The notes under the pieces are model-generated. The model ran no database searches, was not told the DNA's origin, and saw only the letters and a list, made by a program, of their open reading frames with translations. From NCBI RefSeq assembly GCF_052857255.1, contig NC_135500.1, forward strand, positions 162,241,689 to 162,305,688: DNA of 64,000 nt, given 5' to 3'. Source of the stretch: Amblyomma americanum. Lineage: Eukaryota; Arthropoda; Arachnida; Ixodida; Ixodidae. This document shows positions 1-11,030 of the stretch, one piece after another. Every line of letters starts with the position of its first letter. Position 1 is the first letter of the stretch. Position numbers and translations under genes: made by a program.

Positions 1-132
1 CCGGATGCCATCTGTTCGTCTTCACATACACGCCACTTCTGCATCCTGATTTGTTTCGTCATATTTTCTTCACTAGGACTAAATATGACAAAAGTTATTT
101 CCACACCAAGGCCCATGTTTTTCACGAGTCTT

Positions 133-372
133 CATCGTTTATGTTTATGAGGGTTTAACGTCCCAAAGCGACTCCGGCTATTCGGTACGCCGTAGTTAAA
201 GGCTCCGGAAATTTCGACCACCCGGGGTTCTTTAACGTGCAATGACATCGCTCAGTACACGGACATCTAGAATTTTGCCTCCGTCGAAATTCGGCTACCG
301 CGGCCGGGATCGCACCTGCGTCTTTTGGGTCAGCAGCCAAGCGCCATAACCACTGAGCCATCATGGCGGCTC
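133..372 (-). mobile_element. Ruka-like tRNA-derived SINE
   Basis: Read on the minus strand, the head has an A-box-like TGGCTCAGTGG and a degenerate B box GGTGCGATCCC. The body ends in GGGACGTTAAACCCTCATAAAC, which matches the tick SINE called Ruka as I know it. An 8-bp direct repeat CGAGTCTT lies at 125-132 and 373-380 and is the likely target-site duplication. Ruka is a Pol III-type non-autonomous retroposon moved by a LINE in trans. The 69-codon open frame inside it is a by-product of the SINE sequence and not a gene. The B box carries a change from GGTTCGA, so this copy is probably transcriptionally weak. Confidence 0.9.
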
Positions 373-380
373 CGAGTCTT

Positions 381-719
381 TAATAAGCTCAGTGCATGTA
401 TACGTGCTTCTAGTGCATCACAACATTTCAGCGAAGCGCTGTGACGATGTTGTCATGGTCTCCGTATAGTAAAAATTTTGATGGTATAGTTGATCCTGTT
501 TACACAAATGCAAGTGGCAATTCCCTGGAACTTGAAGGCATGATGAGTTGGTTAATGCATGTGAAAAGAGACACGCCCGAAACTAAACTTTAAAAGCCGT
601 TTACATAGGATTGCATATAATAGCTTAGCTCTTCACGCAGCTGTAATCAACCACATCTGTTTTCGTAATCGTCGCTTTATGGCTGTCTCATTTCCAGAAG
701 TACAGAAGAAAATTATTTT
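381..719. other. No feature recognised
   Basis: AT-rich sequence with no open frame or repeat that I can support. Confidence 0.5.
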
Positions 720-792
720 GTAGTTCAGCTCATAGAGCTCCACATGTCGCGTGAGGAGGTTCTGGGTTCGGTACCCACGGTGTTTTTTTGCC
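720..792 (+). repeat. tRNA-like repeat fragment (family 3)
   Basis: A short stretch ends in CTGGGTTCGGTACCCACGGTG, a B-box-like block with a TpsiC-type stem. The bases before it (CATGTCGCGTGAGGAGGT) match the anticodon-arm region of a better copy at 41,120. It cannot fold as a complete functional tRNA from what I can see. I read it as a fragment of a tRNA-derived repeat family. Confidence 0.45.
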
Positions 793-2237
793 TCCTTGTT
801 AAACAGCTTATCTTAATCGAAATGTTTCCTGAATTAGTTTCTTCTTAAAATAAGAGTGGGAAAAATTGTACATGCTTTCCTTGGTATCAGCTGCTTTTGG
901 CTTTTTTCTTAGGTAAGCTATATATGTGCCATCGACATAAAAGTTAAAGCAAAAAAAAGAAAATTTATTTCAGCATCCATATGGTGGTACAGCCAGATGA
1001 AAAAGCGAGAACTATACCTGCGAAAGACCCTTTATTTTGAATGAGCTGTACAACGTCCAAGAATATTTGGCGTTGTTGCTAGTTTGGTATAGTTGGGCGC
1101 AGCAAGCTGATTTTACGCACTACTAGGACGCGAAAAATAAGCAAGTGTGAACCCAACAAAAATGCCGCCATTCTAGGAGCACATGGGTCACTAAAAAGAA
1201 CCCACCGACACAGCATCCACTCTCAAACGAAAAGTGCAGGTACCAGAAATCAGGAGGCGCCCCTTTTTCGACTGCCGCCAAAAGCCGGGGTCTCCAATCT
1301 CTGGACTGCATAAAGCCGGTTTTTACACGCACAGGCTGCCTCACAGAAATGCAACTAAAAAAATGTCTTCATTCCTCTGAACTTTGTCTCTTGCTTAGCC
1401 TGGTTTGTTTGACAAGCAAGGAGTACTTCCTCGGTGTTTACTTGACCTTTCGAGATAAGTGCGATTTTTGCCTCGCTTCAAGAAACTGCAGCGAATTGCA
1501 ACATAATGAAAGAAGCAAGCTTTCGGCGGACCTTTGCAGGCGCGTCAAAGTGATAAAATCGTGACTGAAATAAGGCGACAATAAATATCTCTGTCGCCGT
1601 GGGAAAGATTTAAGGCTCTCAACAAAGGCCTCCTTTACACTGACTCTTGTTTACCTACTAGCAAGAGCTGCCTCTAGCGTCTTATGTCTGCGCTGGCCTA
1701 CATCCGAGTGAAGCAAAGAGTATTCTTTGCAAACACACCCGACGGCAAGCACTTACTCAGTGATGTAGCTTCTTAGAACCGCGAACACAGCAAGCTTTTG
1801 TAGCCATAAAAAAGGCACAATATATATAACGTAACATCTCCGAGAGACGTATGTTTCGCCAGTATTTCTTTGTTTTGCGTCGGGGTATAAATACTCTTGG
1901 GAATGATGTAAACCCCACAGATGTAGAGCCGGGTGTATGTGAAATAGCCGGTAGCCATGTGTGGATTCACTGCATTTCCTTCATAGATAACGTGGTATTT
2001 CAATCTAATCGCAAAGGCGCTCCAACCGTCGGCACCTATGAAGCTCTCCACTACTCTTTCCTCTCAACCGCATCCCACAATTTATCCCAGACATGCCCGT
2101 TTACATGAGAGTAACTTACAAGCTAGATCCGTTTCATTCTTTTCTGGGTCCATTCGTAAACATCTCAATTGTTTCATCTTATGCGTACTGCTTGGTGTTT
2201 CTGTGACGAGCAAATAATTAACTACTTCAGTACCTCA
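793..2237. other. No gene recognised
   Basis: Contains several open frames under 95 codons on both strands (for example 1,773-2,051 minus and 1,851-2,108 plus). They overlap each other, and none shows a known domain, splice border set or codon bias that would support it. Confidence 0.5.
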
Positions 2238-2357
2238 AGCTCGGTTCAAAAATCTATGCATGGCCTTTTCTAAAAGCAATTTTTGTAAGAAACGTCCAGC
2301 TTGGTCCAAAGATCTATGCATAGTCTTCTCTAACGGCCATGTTGTAAGAAGCTCTTG
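2238..2357. repeat. 60-bp tandem duplication
   Basis: Two diverged units with a period of 60 bases, at about 2,238-2,297 and 2,298-2,357. Shared blocks include ATCTATGCAT, TCTAA and TTGTAAGAA. The copies differ at roughly one base in four, so the duplication is old. Confidence 0.7.
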
Positions 2358-3007
2358 GCACGTGCTGTTTCGCGCTTTAGCTCAGCAACCACGATTATCA
2401 TGCTCATAAAGAGAGCCATAATTGGTGTGTTTCATAAGTAAAGCGCTCGTCTTTTTCTCCAGGCTCTCACTGTGTTCTTCTTCTTAGGTTGAAGGAAAGG
2501 AGAAGGTAAATTCAAAGAACGGCTTTGCCGTTTAAGGAACTATGGCGCTGAGAGCTTCTTTGGGGACGGTCCAAAATGTTGCAAAGCAATTTTCCACCAT
2601 TTAAAAGTCACCTCCATGCCGCATTCACCACACAGCGATTCGTTTTCTTTGCGCTCTTTTTTCTTTTTGTTTATAGGTACCTCTTGAAGAACTTCACGCA
2701 GGCACCGGCGGAGGCTCTTCGCTATACAGCACATAACGAGGAACTTGCAGAGCGGCTCAGCAGGCATTTAATATAACACGACTCTGCGCTTTATCTGCAT
2801 GTCATTTTTTGTATAGACTTCAGATATAAAAATGCTTAAGAGCGAGAACTGTCGTAGCAAACCCAAAACGACGAGAAAAATCTGGCAATAGTATGCAGCG
2901 TATGCGCAGGAGTTACGATTCTGTGTTGGCAGGTGCCGAGATTTGACCCGGCTAAATCCATCCTTTCGCTCTTGCACACGGCGGGACTCATCAATTCAGT
3001 CTTTGCA

Positions 3008-3182
3008 GTGATTACCCGCTGTGGTGTCTTTGTGGCTATGGGTTTCAGCTCCTAGACACGAGGTCGCCAGCAGGTCGAATCTCTCCTTCAAGTGCCCTAT
3101 TTGAATGAAGATAAAATTTGACAACTTTTGGTTAAAAAGCCAGGCTGGTAGACGTCAATCCAGAGTTCTCCAGCGCCATGAA
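3008..3182 (+). mobile_element. Decayed tRNA-derived SINE, second family
   Basis: The head reads TGTGGCTATGG, then CTCCTAGACACGAGGTCGC, then a degenerate B box AGGTCGAATCTC. The far end, GGTAGACGTCAATCCAGAG followed by TTCTCCAGCGCC, corresponds to the tick SINE block GGTCGAAATTAATCCGGAG plus TCCTCCACTACGGC. This family differs from Ruka in the region between the A and B boxes. The copy is heavily mutated, and I found no clean target-site duplication. Confidence 0.6.
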
Positions 3183-5029
3183 ATAAAATCTGCTATACTA
3201 CATCAATAGTGCTAATTCTTCTGATAAACCATGTATCTGGAAGTACTACCATCTAAACTTTCGTAAATTGAAACAGAAACTCGTACCTTATTACTGTTTG
3301 TACCAATTTATCAAGACGCCTCCCTTACGCAGGAAGGAGGGAAACACCTGTGTACAGCAATAACTCAATATAGCCTGCTGCATCTTCTTTTCACTGTCTG
3401 TCTGCTCTTTTAAACGAAGCCAAATCTCGCGTACCTGCTGAAGGAAACTGCTTTCGGCCTTTACTAATAATTTATTGTGCCTCCTTCCTTGTTTTTAGTT
3501 GGATTTTAATTAAGCGTGAGATTTTGTTCTCTTTGTTGCCAACCACGTTTACGTAAATGAGATTAGAACGCTGGTGAAAAGAAACGAAGTGGCGTTGAAA
3601 TGTTGGCCTTCGTCTGTCTAGAGATTTCAGATGAAAATTCAAAAACAAATAATAGCTTAGAGGCTTTAATGTGTGGCTCTGAAATACTCCTAAGCGGTCA
3701 CGTATAAAGAACGAGTCAATGTCGCCACTAACCACCGCACTTTGTTGTCCGAAAAGGTTCCACCCTGGCCAACGTTCCTGTTCGCCTTCCTACTGCTGAA
3801 ATGGGCATACAGCGAGATAAAATGGCTGCAGGAGTAGAAGGTTCGTGACAGCCGTCCATAACCTTCATACTCTACCCTGCGTTCTCATTCATCTATTGGG
3901 AGAGCCTTCATTTCACGACCTGTACCGAGCTTTTCTTTGTATGAATGAGGCCCCTGCCCTTCACCATAACGCACTTTTAGCGCTCTCGCTGGGCAAAGAG
4001 CGGGCACTGGCAGGCGAGAGACAATAAATATACACAAATAAAAATAAAGAGCAAGGAGAAATGGCAAGCATGCTGTGATGCTAATGGCAAAGTTGGTCGT
4101 CTGCAGCTGTCGGAAACGGATTCCTGTCTTGTATAATGGGGAAGCAACAGGGAAAACAGAATTCCGCTTTTCCCATAACTGTTCGTTTCAACGCACAACA
4201 GGCGAACTGAGCGGCAAAGAGAGGAACACATGCACAGATGACTGATTTGTGTCCTTGAAGGAAGGAAACGAATCGGGATTCACCGATGTCGTTGGCATCG
4301 CATGTCAAATGGTTTTTTTTTGTCATCATTCGCTCTTCTCTGCCGCCTAAATATCGGTTGTTTCTCTTAGGTACGTAGTTTTTTGTGCGTCACGTCTGCT
4401 GCTTGCCTGCAGTTCATTTGGGACGATACTGATCTCCCTTGTTCGGCAGAGACAGGAGCCTCTCCCTTGGGAAGCAGCGACTTCCTTTTGAGACCAACGG
4501 CGAGATGAGGGCATGGACTGAGAAACGAAGTTAGCGACGAAACATGAACTACCATGGACGATCATGACGAAATATGAACGACCATGTTTCGTTATTGGAG
4601 AGAGCAGACATACACGAAACGAAGGGTTAGCATTGGGACACTTGATCACTCCGTGTACTTAACCATGCGCGATGTCTGATAATACCGAAAATTATATTTT
4701 TTGGGCGTTTTCCTATTCTGGAGACGGCGCGAATTGCATTTATTTATTTTAAATATTTGGTATATAGATGCACTTCCGCACTACGCAATTTGACCTCATA
4801 AAAAGGCAACTGGCAAATGCTGATTATTGCTCTCCAACTAGCCAGGTAAAAAATTCACTCGTCTCCTCTCCAGCTTTCCTTTGCCGCCTTCTTTCTCCAA
4901 ACTTTCACTTTCCTGTCTCCTCCTTCATTGGTCATTCTTCCTTTACTCTTAAGGGGTAGGATTATCGTTGCTTGCGGAACTACCCTGAGTTAAGCCGTGC
5001 TTGTAATACTTTCTGCGGCATAATCGTAT
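3183..5029. other. No gene recognised; one short local duplication
   Basis: Short overlapping open frames only. At about 4,533-4,590 a unit of roughly 30 bases is duplicated (GACGAAACATGAACTACCATG and then GACGAAATATGAACGACCATG). Nothing else stands out. Confidence 0.5.
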
Positions 5030-5440
5030 ATAAGCGTAACAAGAGGTACCAACTGCATCTGGTAACGGCCTGCCAGCCTTCCATCCAGCCATCCAGAAAT
5101 GAGGAACATATCTACGAAGCCTTCTATGAAGACGCAACATCGTCAATCAGCAAACTAAAAACACAGTACAGTTTACTGATCGCGGACATCAATGCCAAGG
5201 TAGGCAGGAAGCATGCTCGAGACCATGCAGTAAGCCAATATGGCATGGGCTCTTGGAATAGCAGGGGGAATTATTAGTACAGTTCGCAGAGAGGAATAAC
5301 TTAGGGGTAATGTACGCCTTCTTCCGCAGACGGAAGAGTAGGCAGTGGATGTCGAAAGGCGCCAATATCTAGACTAAAAATTAAATAGACTTCATAATGT
5401 GCGCCTTTCCTGACATCGAGCAGGATACGGAGGTCCTCGG
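5030..5440 (+). pseudogene. RTE-type LINE, endonuclease domain remnant
   Basis: The plus-strand translation resembles the apurinic-like endonuclease of RTE LINEs. The segment LLIADINAKVG corresponds to the family's GDFNAKVG motif. RRRKSRQWMSKGAN followed by a broken IDFIM stretch corresponds to RKWTW...NEIDFIL. EQDTEVLGKI matches the usual end of the domain. The intact family enzyme nicks target DNA to prime reverse transcription. Here the GDFNA aspartate-phenylalanine pair reads ADINA, and in-frame stops follow GNY and interrupt the later part, so the copy is dead. It continues into reverse transcriptase remnants downstream on the same strand. The N-terminal part is missing or too decayed to recognise. 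Confidence 0.7.
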
Positions 5441-5534
5441 CAAGATCGCAAGCTCCAGGATAAGACTACATTTGAAGCGGAAACGGAAAAAACTAGTGAG
5501 CCAGAAGACACCCACAGAGATAGCGGTCAGAGGG

Positions 5535-5888
5535 AGAGCAGAAAAGTCATCTTAATTCATAAGAAAAGAGATGTCAAGGACTTTGAAAATTAGACCGATC
5601 AGCTTACTTTTCTATGCCTTCACGGTACCTACTAAGGCAGTCACAAATAAAATCATGGCAACCTTAGATTTTTGTCAACCAAATGATCACGAAGGGTTTC
5701 GTTGTAAGCTACGAGACTAAACATTATATTGACTCTATAAATCGGAGGATAGAGAAATGCTCAGGATATAAGAAACCCTATATGTCGAACCCTCAGCGGT
5801 CATGCAAGCAATACAGCACCAGGGGTAGAAGAGCCTCATGCAAAAATACTGTAACATATCTGCAGCCCTTGCAAATTCACCACTGTCC
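5535..5888 (+). pseudogene. RTE-type LINE, N-terminal reverse transcriptase remnant
   Basis: The plus strand encodes a run close to VILIHKKRDVKDFEN, a stop, then RPISLLFYAF...TNKIMATLDFCQPNDHEGFR. This matches the family's KKGD...NYRPISLL...TNRI...LD..QP.EQAGFR block. EPSAVMQAIQHQG follows, matching EPSAVMQAL..QG. Several in-frame stops interrupt it. The homology stops at about 5,888, where another repeat begins, and resumes at about 6,266. About 100 bases between the endonuclease and this part are unrecognisable, so internal deletion is likely. Confidence 0.7.
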
Positions 5889-6265
5889 TCCATTAAGACA
5901 GTAAAGGAGGAGGAGGAGGAAAGCCAGGGAGGATAACCGGAAGAAAAACCTGTTTGCTGCCCTTCAAGGGGGAAAAGGGGTGAGGGGATGAAAAGATGAA
6001 GGAAAAAAGAGAGTATGGCAAAGTCACAGCGTTCGTTAAAGTCACAGCCTATCGTGCAGGCCAGAAGTTCGCAAGAAGCGGAGCAGTGCCTTGGGGGCCT
6101 TCACCGCCGACGACCACCGCGGCCAGTGGACGACAATCTTCAGTGTTGTCAGTGGGCGTGGATCGAGACACTCCAGCGCATTGCAAAGTGAATGCGATTC
6201 GGAGCTTTATAGGCTAAAGCCTATGTGGGCTATAGCCTCGTCACACCCGCGGATGGTACATGGCA
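5889..6265 (+). repeat. Interspersed repeat nested in the RTE copy (family 4)
   Basis: Starts with a (GGA)n run and a purine-rich stretch containing GCCAGGGAGGATAACCGG and TTTGCTGCCC, followed by A/G-rich sequence. The second half (about 6,070-6,265) is GC-rich. Related signatures occur at 58,285 and 61,600 (AGGTTAA ... GCTACCC then purine-rich). Reverse transcriptase homology is broken exactly across this block, so it is an insertion or replacement within the LINE. I found no clear target-site duplication or coding potential. Confidence 0.55.
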
Positions 6266-6960
6266 CAGTAAAAAATGCTAATAACGTAGGGGGTCAGGAA
6301 TAGTATAATATCTGCAGTGCTACTAACCACCTATCTATAAGACTAATTCAGGAACCTGGATTGGAAACAGTTGGTAATAAGAGAGAATGTAGAATACCTT
6401 AGTAATCAGCGATTTATTTAAGACATTTCTTTGCTAAGCCAAGCAAGGAATCAGTTGCAATGTATGGTGAATAACTTAGACAGGGACAGCAGAACGGAGG
6501 GCCTAAAATTAATATGGAAAAAACTAATGCTTCGCAGTCTCAGAAGGGTACAGCAGTTCTCGAGTGTTGCCAAGACACTTGAAGTTGCAAAGCAATTAGT
6601 CGACTTGGTGCGTATAGTGACCGCAGATCCGGATCACGAGAATAGAAGAATAGGAATATGATGCAAAGCATTTGACAGTTAGCGTCAGATAATGAATGGA
6701 AGTTAACTAATATCCCTCAAGCGAAACGTTTACATCTGTAGCCTACCGCTATTCACCAATGGGACAGAAACGGGGAGGTAACAAAAGGGTTAATTTAAAT
6801 TGAGGAGAATGCATCGAGCTAGCGAATGAGAAATGATAGGTGTAACGTTAAGAGACAGAAAGAGAGAAGAGTGAGTCAAGGAGCAAGCGCAGGTTAATGA
6901 CATGCTGATCAAACTCATTAAGAAAAATTGGATTAAGCAGGGTATGTGAGGCCAAGGGAA
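6266..6960 (+). pseudogene. RTE-type LINE, C-terminal reverse transcriptase remnant
   Basis: GGQE...YNI at the start corresponds to the family's GVRQGDTI. A run LIQEPGLETVGN then matches ...FRKLDWE..G. The segment at 6,431-6,661 reads LLSQARNQLQCMVNNLDRDSRTEGLKL, and later LEVAKQLVDLVRIVTADPDHENRRIGI, matching the YLGxIVTADPDHE region. Farther on, VTLRDRKREE...VKEQAQVNDML matches the conserved C-terminal end. Stops and frame changes are frequent, and the FADD catalytic block is destroyed. Confidence 0.75.
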
Positions 6961-7062
6961 GATAACGGTTGCTTGTTAAAGTAACGATATAGATTGCTAG
7001 AGGCAACAAACTTAGCAGGAGCAGGCCGAAAGTTATTTAGGCAGATGAGATTAGAAGTTTGC

Positions 7063-7080
7063 GGGGGGGGGGGGGGGGGG
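7063..7080 (+). repeat. 18-bp G homopolymer
   Basis: An uninterrupted run of 18 G on the plus strand, inside the 3' part of the RTE copy. Runs this long may be misassembled or of variable length. Confidence 0.9.
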
Positions 7081-7099
7081 TAAGGTGACCGCGGCTGGA

Positions 7100-7180
7100 A
7101 GAGAACAGAGTTATTTTATGTAATGGGTAAGGGCTTTGTTCTGCAGTGGGCGTAGTCAGAGGGATGATGATGATGACGAC
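7100..7180 (+). mobile_element. RTE LINE 3' end with GATGAT tail
   Basis: CTGCAGTGGGCGTAGTCAG followed by a (GAT)n/(GATGAC) tail at 7,163-7,180. The same CTGCAGTGGGCG-AGTCAG plus TGATGATG end recurs at 33,221-33,252. Short microsatellite tails are typical of RTE elements, which lack a poly(A) tail. This fixes the 3' border of the decayed element that begins near 5,030. Confidence 0.75.
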
Positions 7181-7539
7181 TATGTGTACACCTCGCGTGG
7201 GCAGGGGTTGCTTTTAAGTGCCGCCGCCTTTTTGGGATCCATGGTGGGTGGCTGGAACCATGATAAACCCTATATATATATATTATGCTTCTTTTTTCTC
7301 TCTAATCGTCCTCTCAAAAGGGGGCGCACCAAGATTCACGATTAAATTCTTCCTGAGAACGGGAACAACTCGGCCCGCTCCTATGTGGTTGACATTGAGC
7401 ACTCAGAGAAAACCGCATGGCTTGTTTCGCCTTTTGTAGTCACAAGAGCTTCCGTAACAAGCAGCAGTGTTTCACATTGTCCTAACCTAGTGTTTATATT
7501 GAGACTTTGGTTTGTAGGCGTAGTACATGGTATTTTCAC

Positions 7540-7664
7540 GCCTGCCTTTCCTCAAGTGAATGTGCACTCTATTACTGTATACTCTCTTGCTCTGTACCAC
7601 CTACTCCTGCCTAAGGCCTGACACCCAGGCTGCCAGTATATAATAAATTAAATAAATAAATAAG
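7540..7664 (+). mobile_element. LINE 3' end with (TAAA)n tail
   Basis: A block containing GCCTGACACCCAGGCTGCCAG followed by an A/T tail (AATAAATAAATAA) at about 7,641-7,664. This resembles 3' UTRs of CR1/L2-like LINEs in ticks as I remember them. No coding part is recognisable upstream beyond weak similarity back to about 7,470, so the copy is 5' truncated. Confidence 0.45.
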
Positions 7665-9384
7665 CGTACTTGTTCATGAAAAACACATAAAAAGTTGGCA
7701 AACTGCTACCTTCTTATTGAAATTCTGTGTAGAAGTTGATATGAAAAAAAACGTCTCTAATCACATCCTTTTGAAAAATTCGCCTAACAATGAGGCCATA
7801 CCGCAGATATAACACTACATGGAGTTGTCTCAGGCAGTGACCTCAAGTATGTTAGTGAACTACTTGTAAGAGGTGTAAAGGAAGAAAAGGTCTAAAATAT
7901 TTATAGTAGAACAACAAATAACCTGTATCCAACTATTCCTGTATCCAGCAATTAACCGCCTATGTCTTGGCCACTCCCCCGCAGTGGCTATGTGCCAGCA
8001 TTGTTTGAGACCTCCCTACCTACCTAGAACAGCAAGAAGTATAACCATAAAACAAGATAGTAGGATAACAGGAAAACGCCCACGAAGAACCTTGTCCTTA
8101 TATTCGCATAGTGGGTACTTCTTAAATGTCTGGGGACCGGACACACAAAGCTCCAACTCAGATCATACAGACCAAACCCACGTCGCTTCTTGAAGTTCCA
8201 CAGATGCGGCCATGGCTGACGCAGCTGCTGGGGCCAACTCGCATGGGCCAGTTGTACATCTGCTGGTAATCCTGCTGATAACTGCAACACTGAGCCAGCT
8301 CTTCCTGTGAATTGCGAAGTAAATGATCCCGCATGCTCCCAGTTCTGCCCAGTCTGGAAAAGAATAAAAAAAAATTATCACACTGAAATTCAAAGGAAAC
8401 GTATCATTCACGGAAGCACGAAAGCTACTTTTGTTGATAAAAATTAACGCCGATGTGGTGCTGCAAGGCAGGGCATTACAAAGGCCTCCGGCACCTGCAC
8501 AGGCCATGCGAAGTAAGCCCCAGGCTGTGATTCTTTGATCCCGTGAGCAAATTAGCGCTACTCCGCTGCCTACGAAGCCGCTCTATAGAAGGCGAAGTCT
8601 GACACACATGTGCACTGCTTTTGAAACGATTCTCCGGCGCCTCGGAAGAGACGATAAAGAGAGGTGCGGTAACTCTATGCCATCGCCGTCTGCGCGATGA
8701 CGGAATTCCATGGATTCTCTGCATGAAAAGAAGCCCTAATCAACGAGCCAAAAAGAGAAAATAGTTCTTTCAAATTAAATACACTGAATAAGAGGTATTC
8801 ACACTACACTGGAATTGTTGGCCTTTTTATATAAGTTATGTTAGGTAAAAGAAATTTTCGCTTCACAATTCCCTATTGCTTTGTGCTTACAGAACGCATA
8901 ATTAGATCTGTAGCTCCATTTCTAATGGTAAACCCTTTAACCTGCCAACCAAGCTTTTAATACAAAAAGGCAAGAGCTGAAGCAAGGTGTATCGGTTGCG
9001 ACGATTAAGAAATATCTTGGCAGGCTTAGGTGTCATGATAAACAACTAAATCACCCGTAGAATAATGTGTCAGTAGGTCCGTAAATCTAATGGCAGCTAC
9101 TCCTCATTCATGGTTCCTCTTCGTACAACTCCTAGTATGAAGACACTTAAAACAGAACAGAAATTTTAGGTCAACATTCTTTCTGGGCTTCTAGTTCCTC
9201 AAAATAAACATTCATTTGTAAAGAAAAAATTAGCCGAAAGGTAAAAACTTAAAAAGAGTGGCAGTTCGAACGAAACTTTAAAACTTATAATGTTACTCCA
9301 AGAAATTAAGAGTTTTGTTTTCCGAGAAAAAGACACGCCAGCTCTGATGCAGCAACTCAAGAAATGCTCAGCAACCTTTCGAAG
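7665..9384. other. No gene recognised
   Basis: Overlapping short frames, for example 8,163-8,507 minus (114 codons), with no recognisable domain. Nothing else is supported. Confidence 0.5.
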
Positions 9385-9600
9385 CACACTATAATATACT
9401 TCTGAAAACTTTCTTCAAAGTATGGGTATTAAGAGATATACCTGAAGATTGGAAGAAAGGTGTTCTTGTCCCGGTCTTAAGCTAGGAAACGAGCTACTTC
9501 TCATACCCACAGGTAAATAGGCCTTACGAGTTGTGTCACCAAATATTTCTAAATTGTTCTAAATATGATATTAAACTTTATCCATGAGTCCCGTGAACTA
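9385..9600 (+). pseudogene. Jockey-like LINE, reverse transcriptase fragment
   Basis: The plus strand encodes LLKTFFKVWVLRDIPEDWKKGVLVPVL, the conserved N-terminal reverse transcriptase block (family pattern: L...N..W..G.IP..WK.A.V.PI.K). What follows is degraded (GNELLLIPTG...ALRVVSPNISKLF), in place of SYRPIALTSC..KLFE. A stop after VL disrupts the frame. Matching downstream blocks of the same kind of enzyme resume at about 10,701. Confidence 0.6.
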
Positions 9601-10700
9601 AACGGCGCTGATCAGCGAAGTTATAAAAATGCCTTACAAACTGACCATCTAATTTGCATGTTTAGATGTGTGGATGGGGAGTTGAAGAGAGGCTTTACTG
9701 AGAATGGGGGGGCAGAGGTGAGTTTTAGGGTGCGTTGTTGCGTAATGTAGGGATCGAAGTAGATGTTCTTATTTAGGACTAGTGTGTGAACGATTTGTAT
9801 TGCTTGTAGCTCACTCAGGCAGCCATCATGCTTGACCACGCGCCGAACCAAATGAGGGACTGAATAACGTGCTTTCATGGCAAGTTTTAACGTGGGCGGA
9901 ATGTGTTTCGTATGCCGATGCATTTGGAGCACCTTGCAAAAGTATGTCCATAGAATCGGTTGATAGTCTATGTGCAGTGAGAGGAGGTTTTGTATAAAGT
10001 GCTTATATCGAACGTGTGAGTAAAAGAAGTTCAGATTCTTTTCGCGCAAGCTGAAGGCGGCAGGATGAAAGTAAGAAAACATTTAAGGCATTGCCTCAGA
10101 ATGTCCTCCCCCTCTCTCGGAGATCCATGGGTTCCCCCAGAGGCAGATATTGCCAGCATAAAAGATGTGCCCTAGAAGATGTGTGCCATATCCTTCGACC
10201 TCCTAGATGATCTCGATGAGGTCCTTTTAAAGGCACCCTCGTGGTGTTCACTTTTCAGTGGTTAGTTTGTTATTCATAAATTGCCGGTATTGAACAGGCT
10301 CCTCAGGACGACATGGATTTTAACAACCGCGTTACGAGGATCCTCTGCGTCAGCCCACCGACAAGTTACGAGGCTTATACAAGCATGACTTGAAGCGCTA
10401 ATACAAACAGCATAGGAATAATCTCACCGGTCTTCAGGCACCTTATTCCTGTCTTTCTGCCACCGAATCACCCGTCCCACGTTAAATTCAAACAAATGTC
10501 CTCGCCACTCAGGCGCAGCCTTCCTGCTACTTTTGTCTAAATCTTCTTTTCCGAACCGTCCCTTTCTTTATGCTAAACTGGAACACTGCCTTTTCGTTTG
10601 TCCCTTCGCCATTCAGTCCTCCCATTTGCCCGACTTTCCTTATATCTCTTAGCTTGAATCCGACAAGCCGGCGACCCCGCTGACGGTTAATTTTGCAGCC
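9601..10700. other. Unassigned DNA inside the broken LINE
   Basis: About 1.1 kb separates two collinear reverse transcriptase fragments. It holds a 153-codon open frame on the minus strand (9,621-10,082) with no recognisable domain and a His/Tyr/Leu-rich composition. It could be an inserted element or a product of rearrangement. Terminal repeats were not found. Confidence 0.4.
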
Positions 10701-11030
10701 AAATGAAGTATGCTACTTCTAGCAGTTTACGTGGAAAATGCTGTTCGGGAACCGTTTATGCTCAGCAAGCACTGTCTTGCTATCTTCTACGATATAGAGA
10801 AGGCATATCACGCAACCTGGAAATTCCGAATCCCACCCGACCTTGCAGACCTACACCTCCGCGGCAGGATGCTGAGCTGTTTGAGAGACTTCCTGTCTAA
10901 TCGGTAATTCACCTGCGCCTAGGTAAAACCCGGTCGAGGAACTTTCCCCACGAGAATGTAGTTAAAAATGAGTGTATTTTAAGCACCACGCTGTTTAATG
11001 CAAGGACGAAGTACTTATCAAAACATTTCC
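10701..11030 (+). pseudogene. Jockey-like LINE, central reverse transcriptase fragment
   Basis: Encodes LAIFYDIEKAYHATWKFRIPPDLADLHLRGRMLSCLRDFLSNR, a clear match to the reverse transcriptase palm block with the first catalytic aspartate (family pattern: FDI.KAYD..WR.GIL..L..LGIRG.ML..I..FL..R). The family aspartate in KAYD has become His. After NR the sequence continues in degraded form (GRGTFPTRM... in place of ...FPQENGVPQGS) and is interrupted by stops. The copy is dead. Confidence 0.8.

Noticed and set aside
155..364. 69-codon frame starting MMAQWLWRLAADPKD, also seen at 56,922
   Set aside because: The same peptide appears wherever the Ruka-like SINE head occurs. It is a translation of the tRNA-like repeat.
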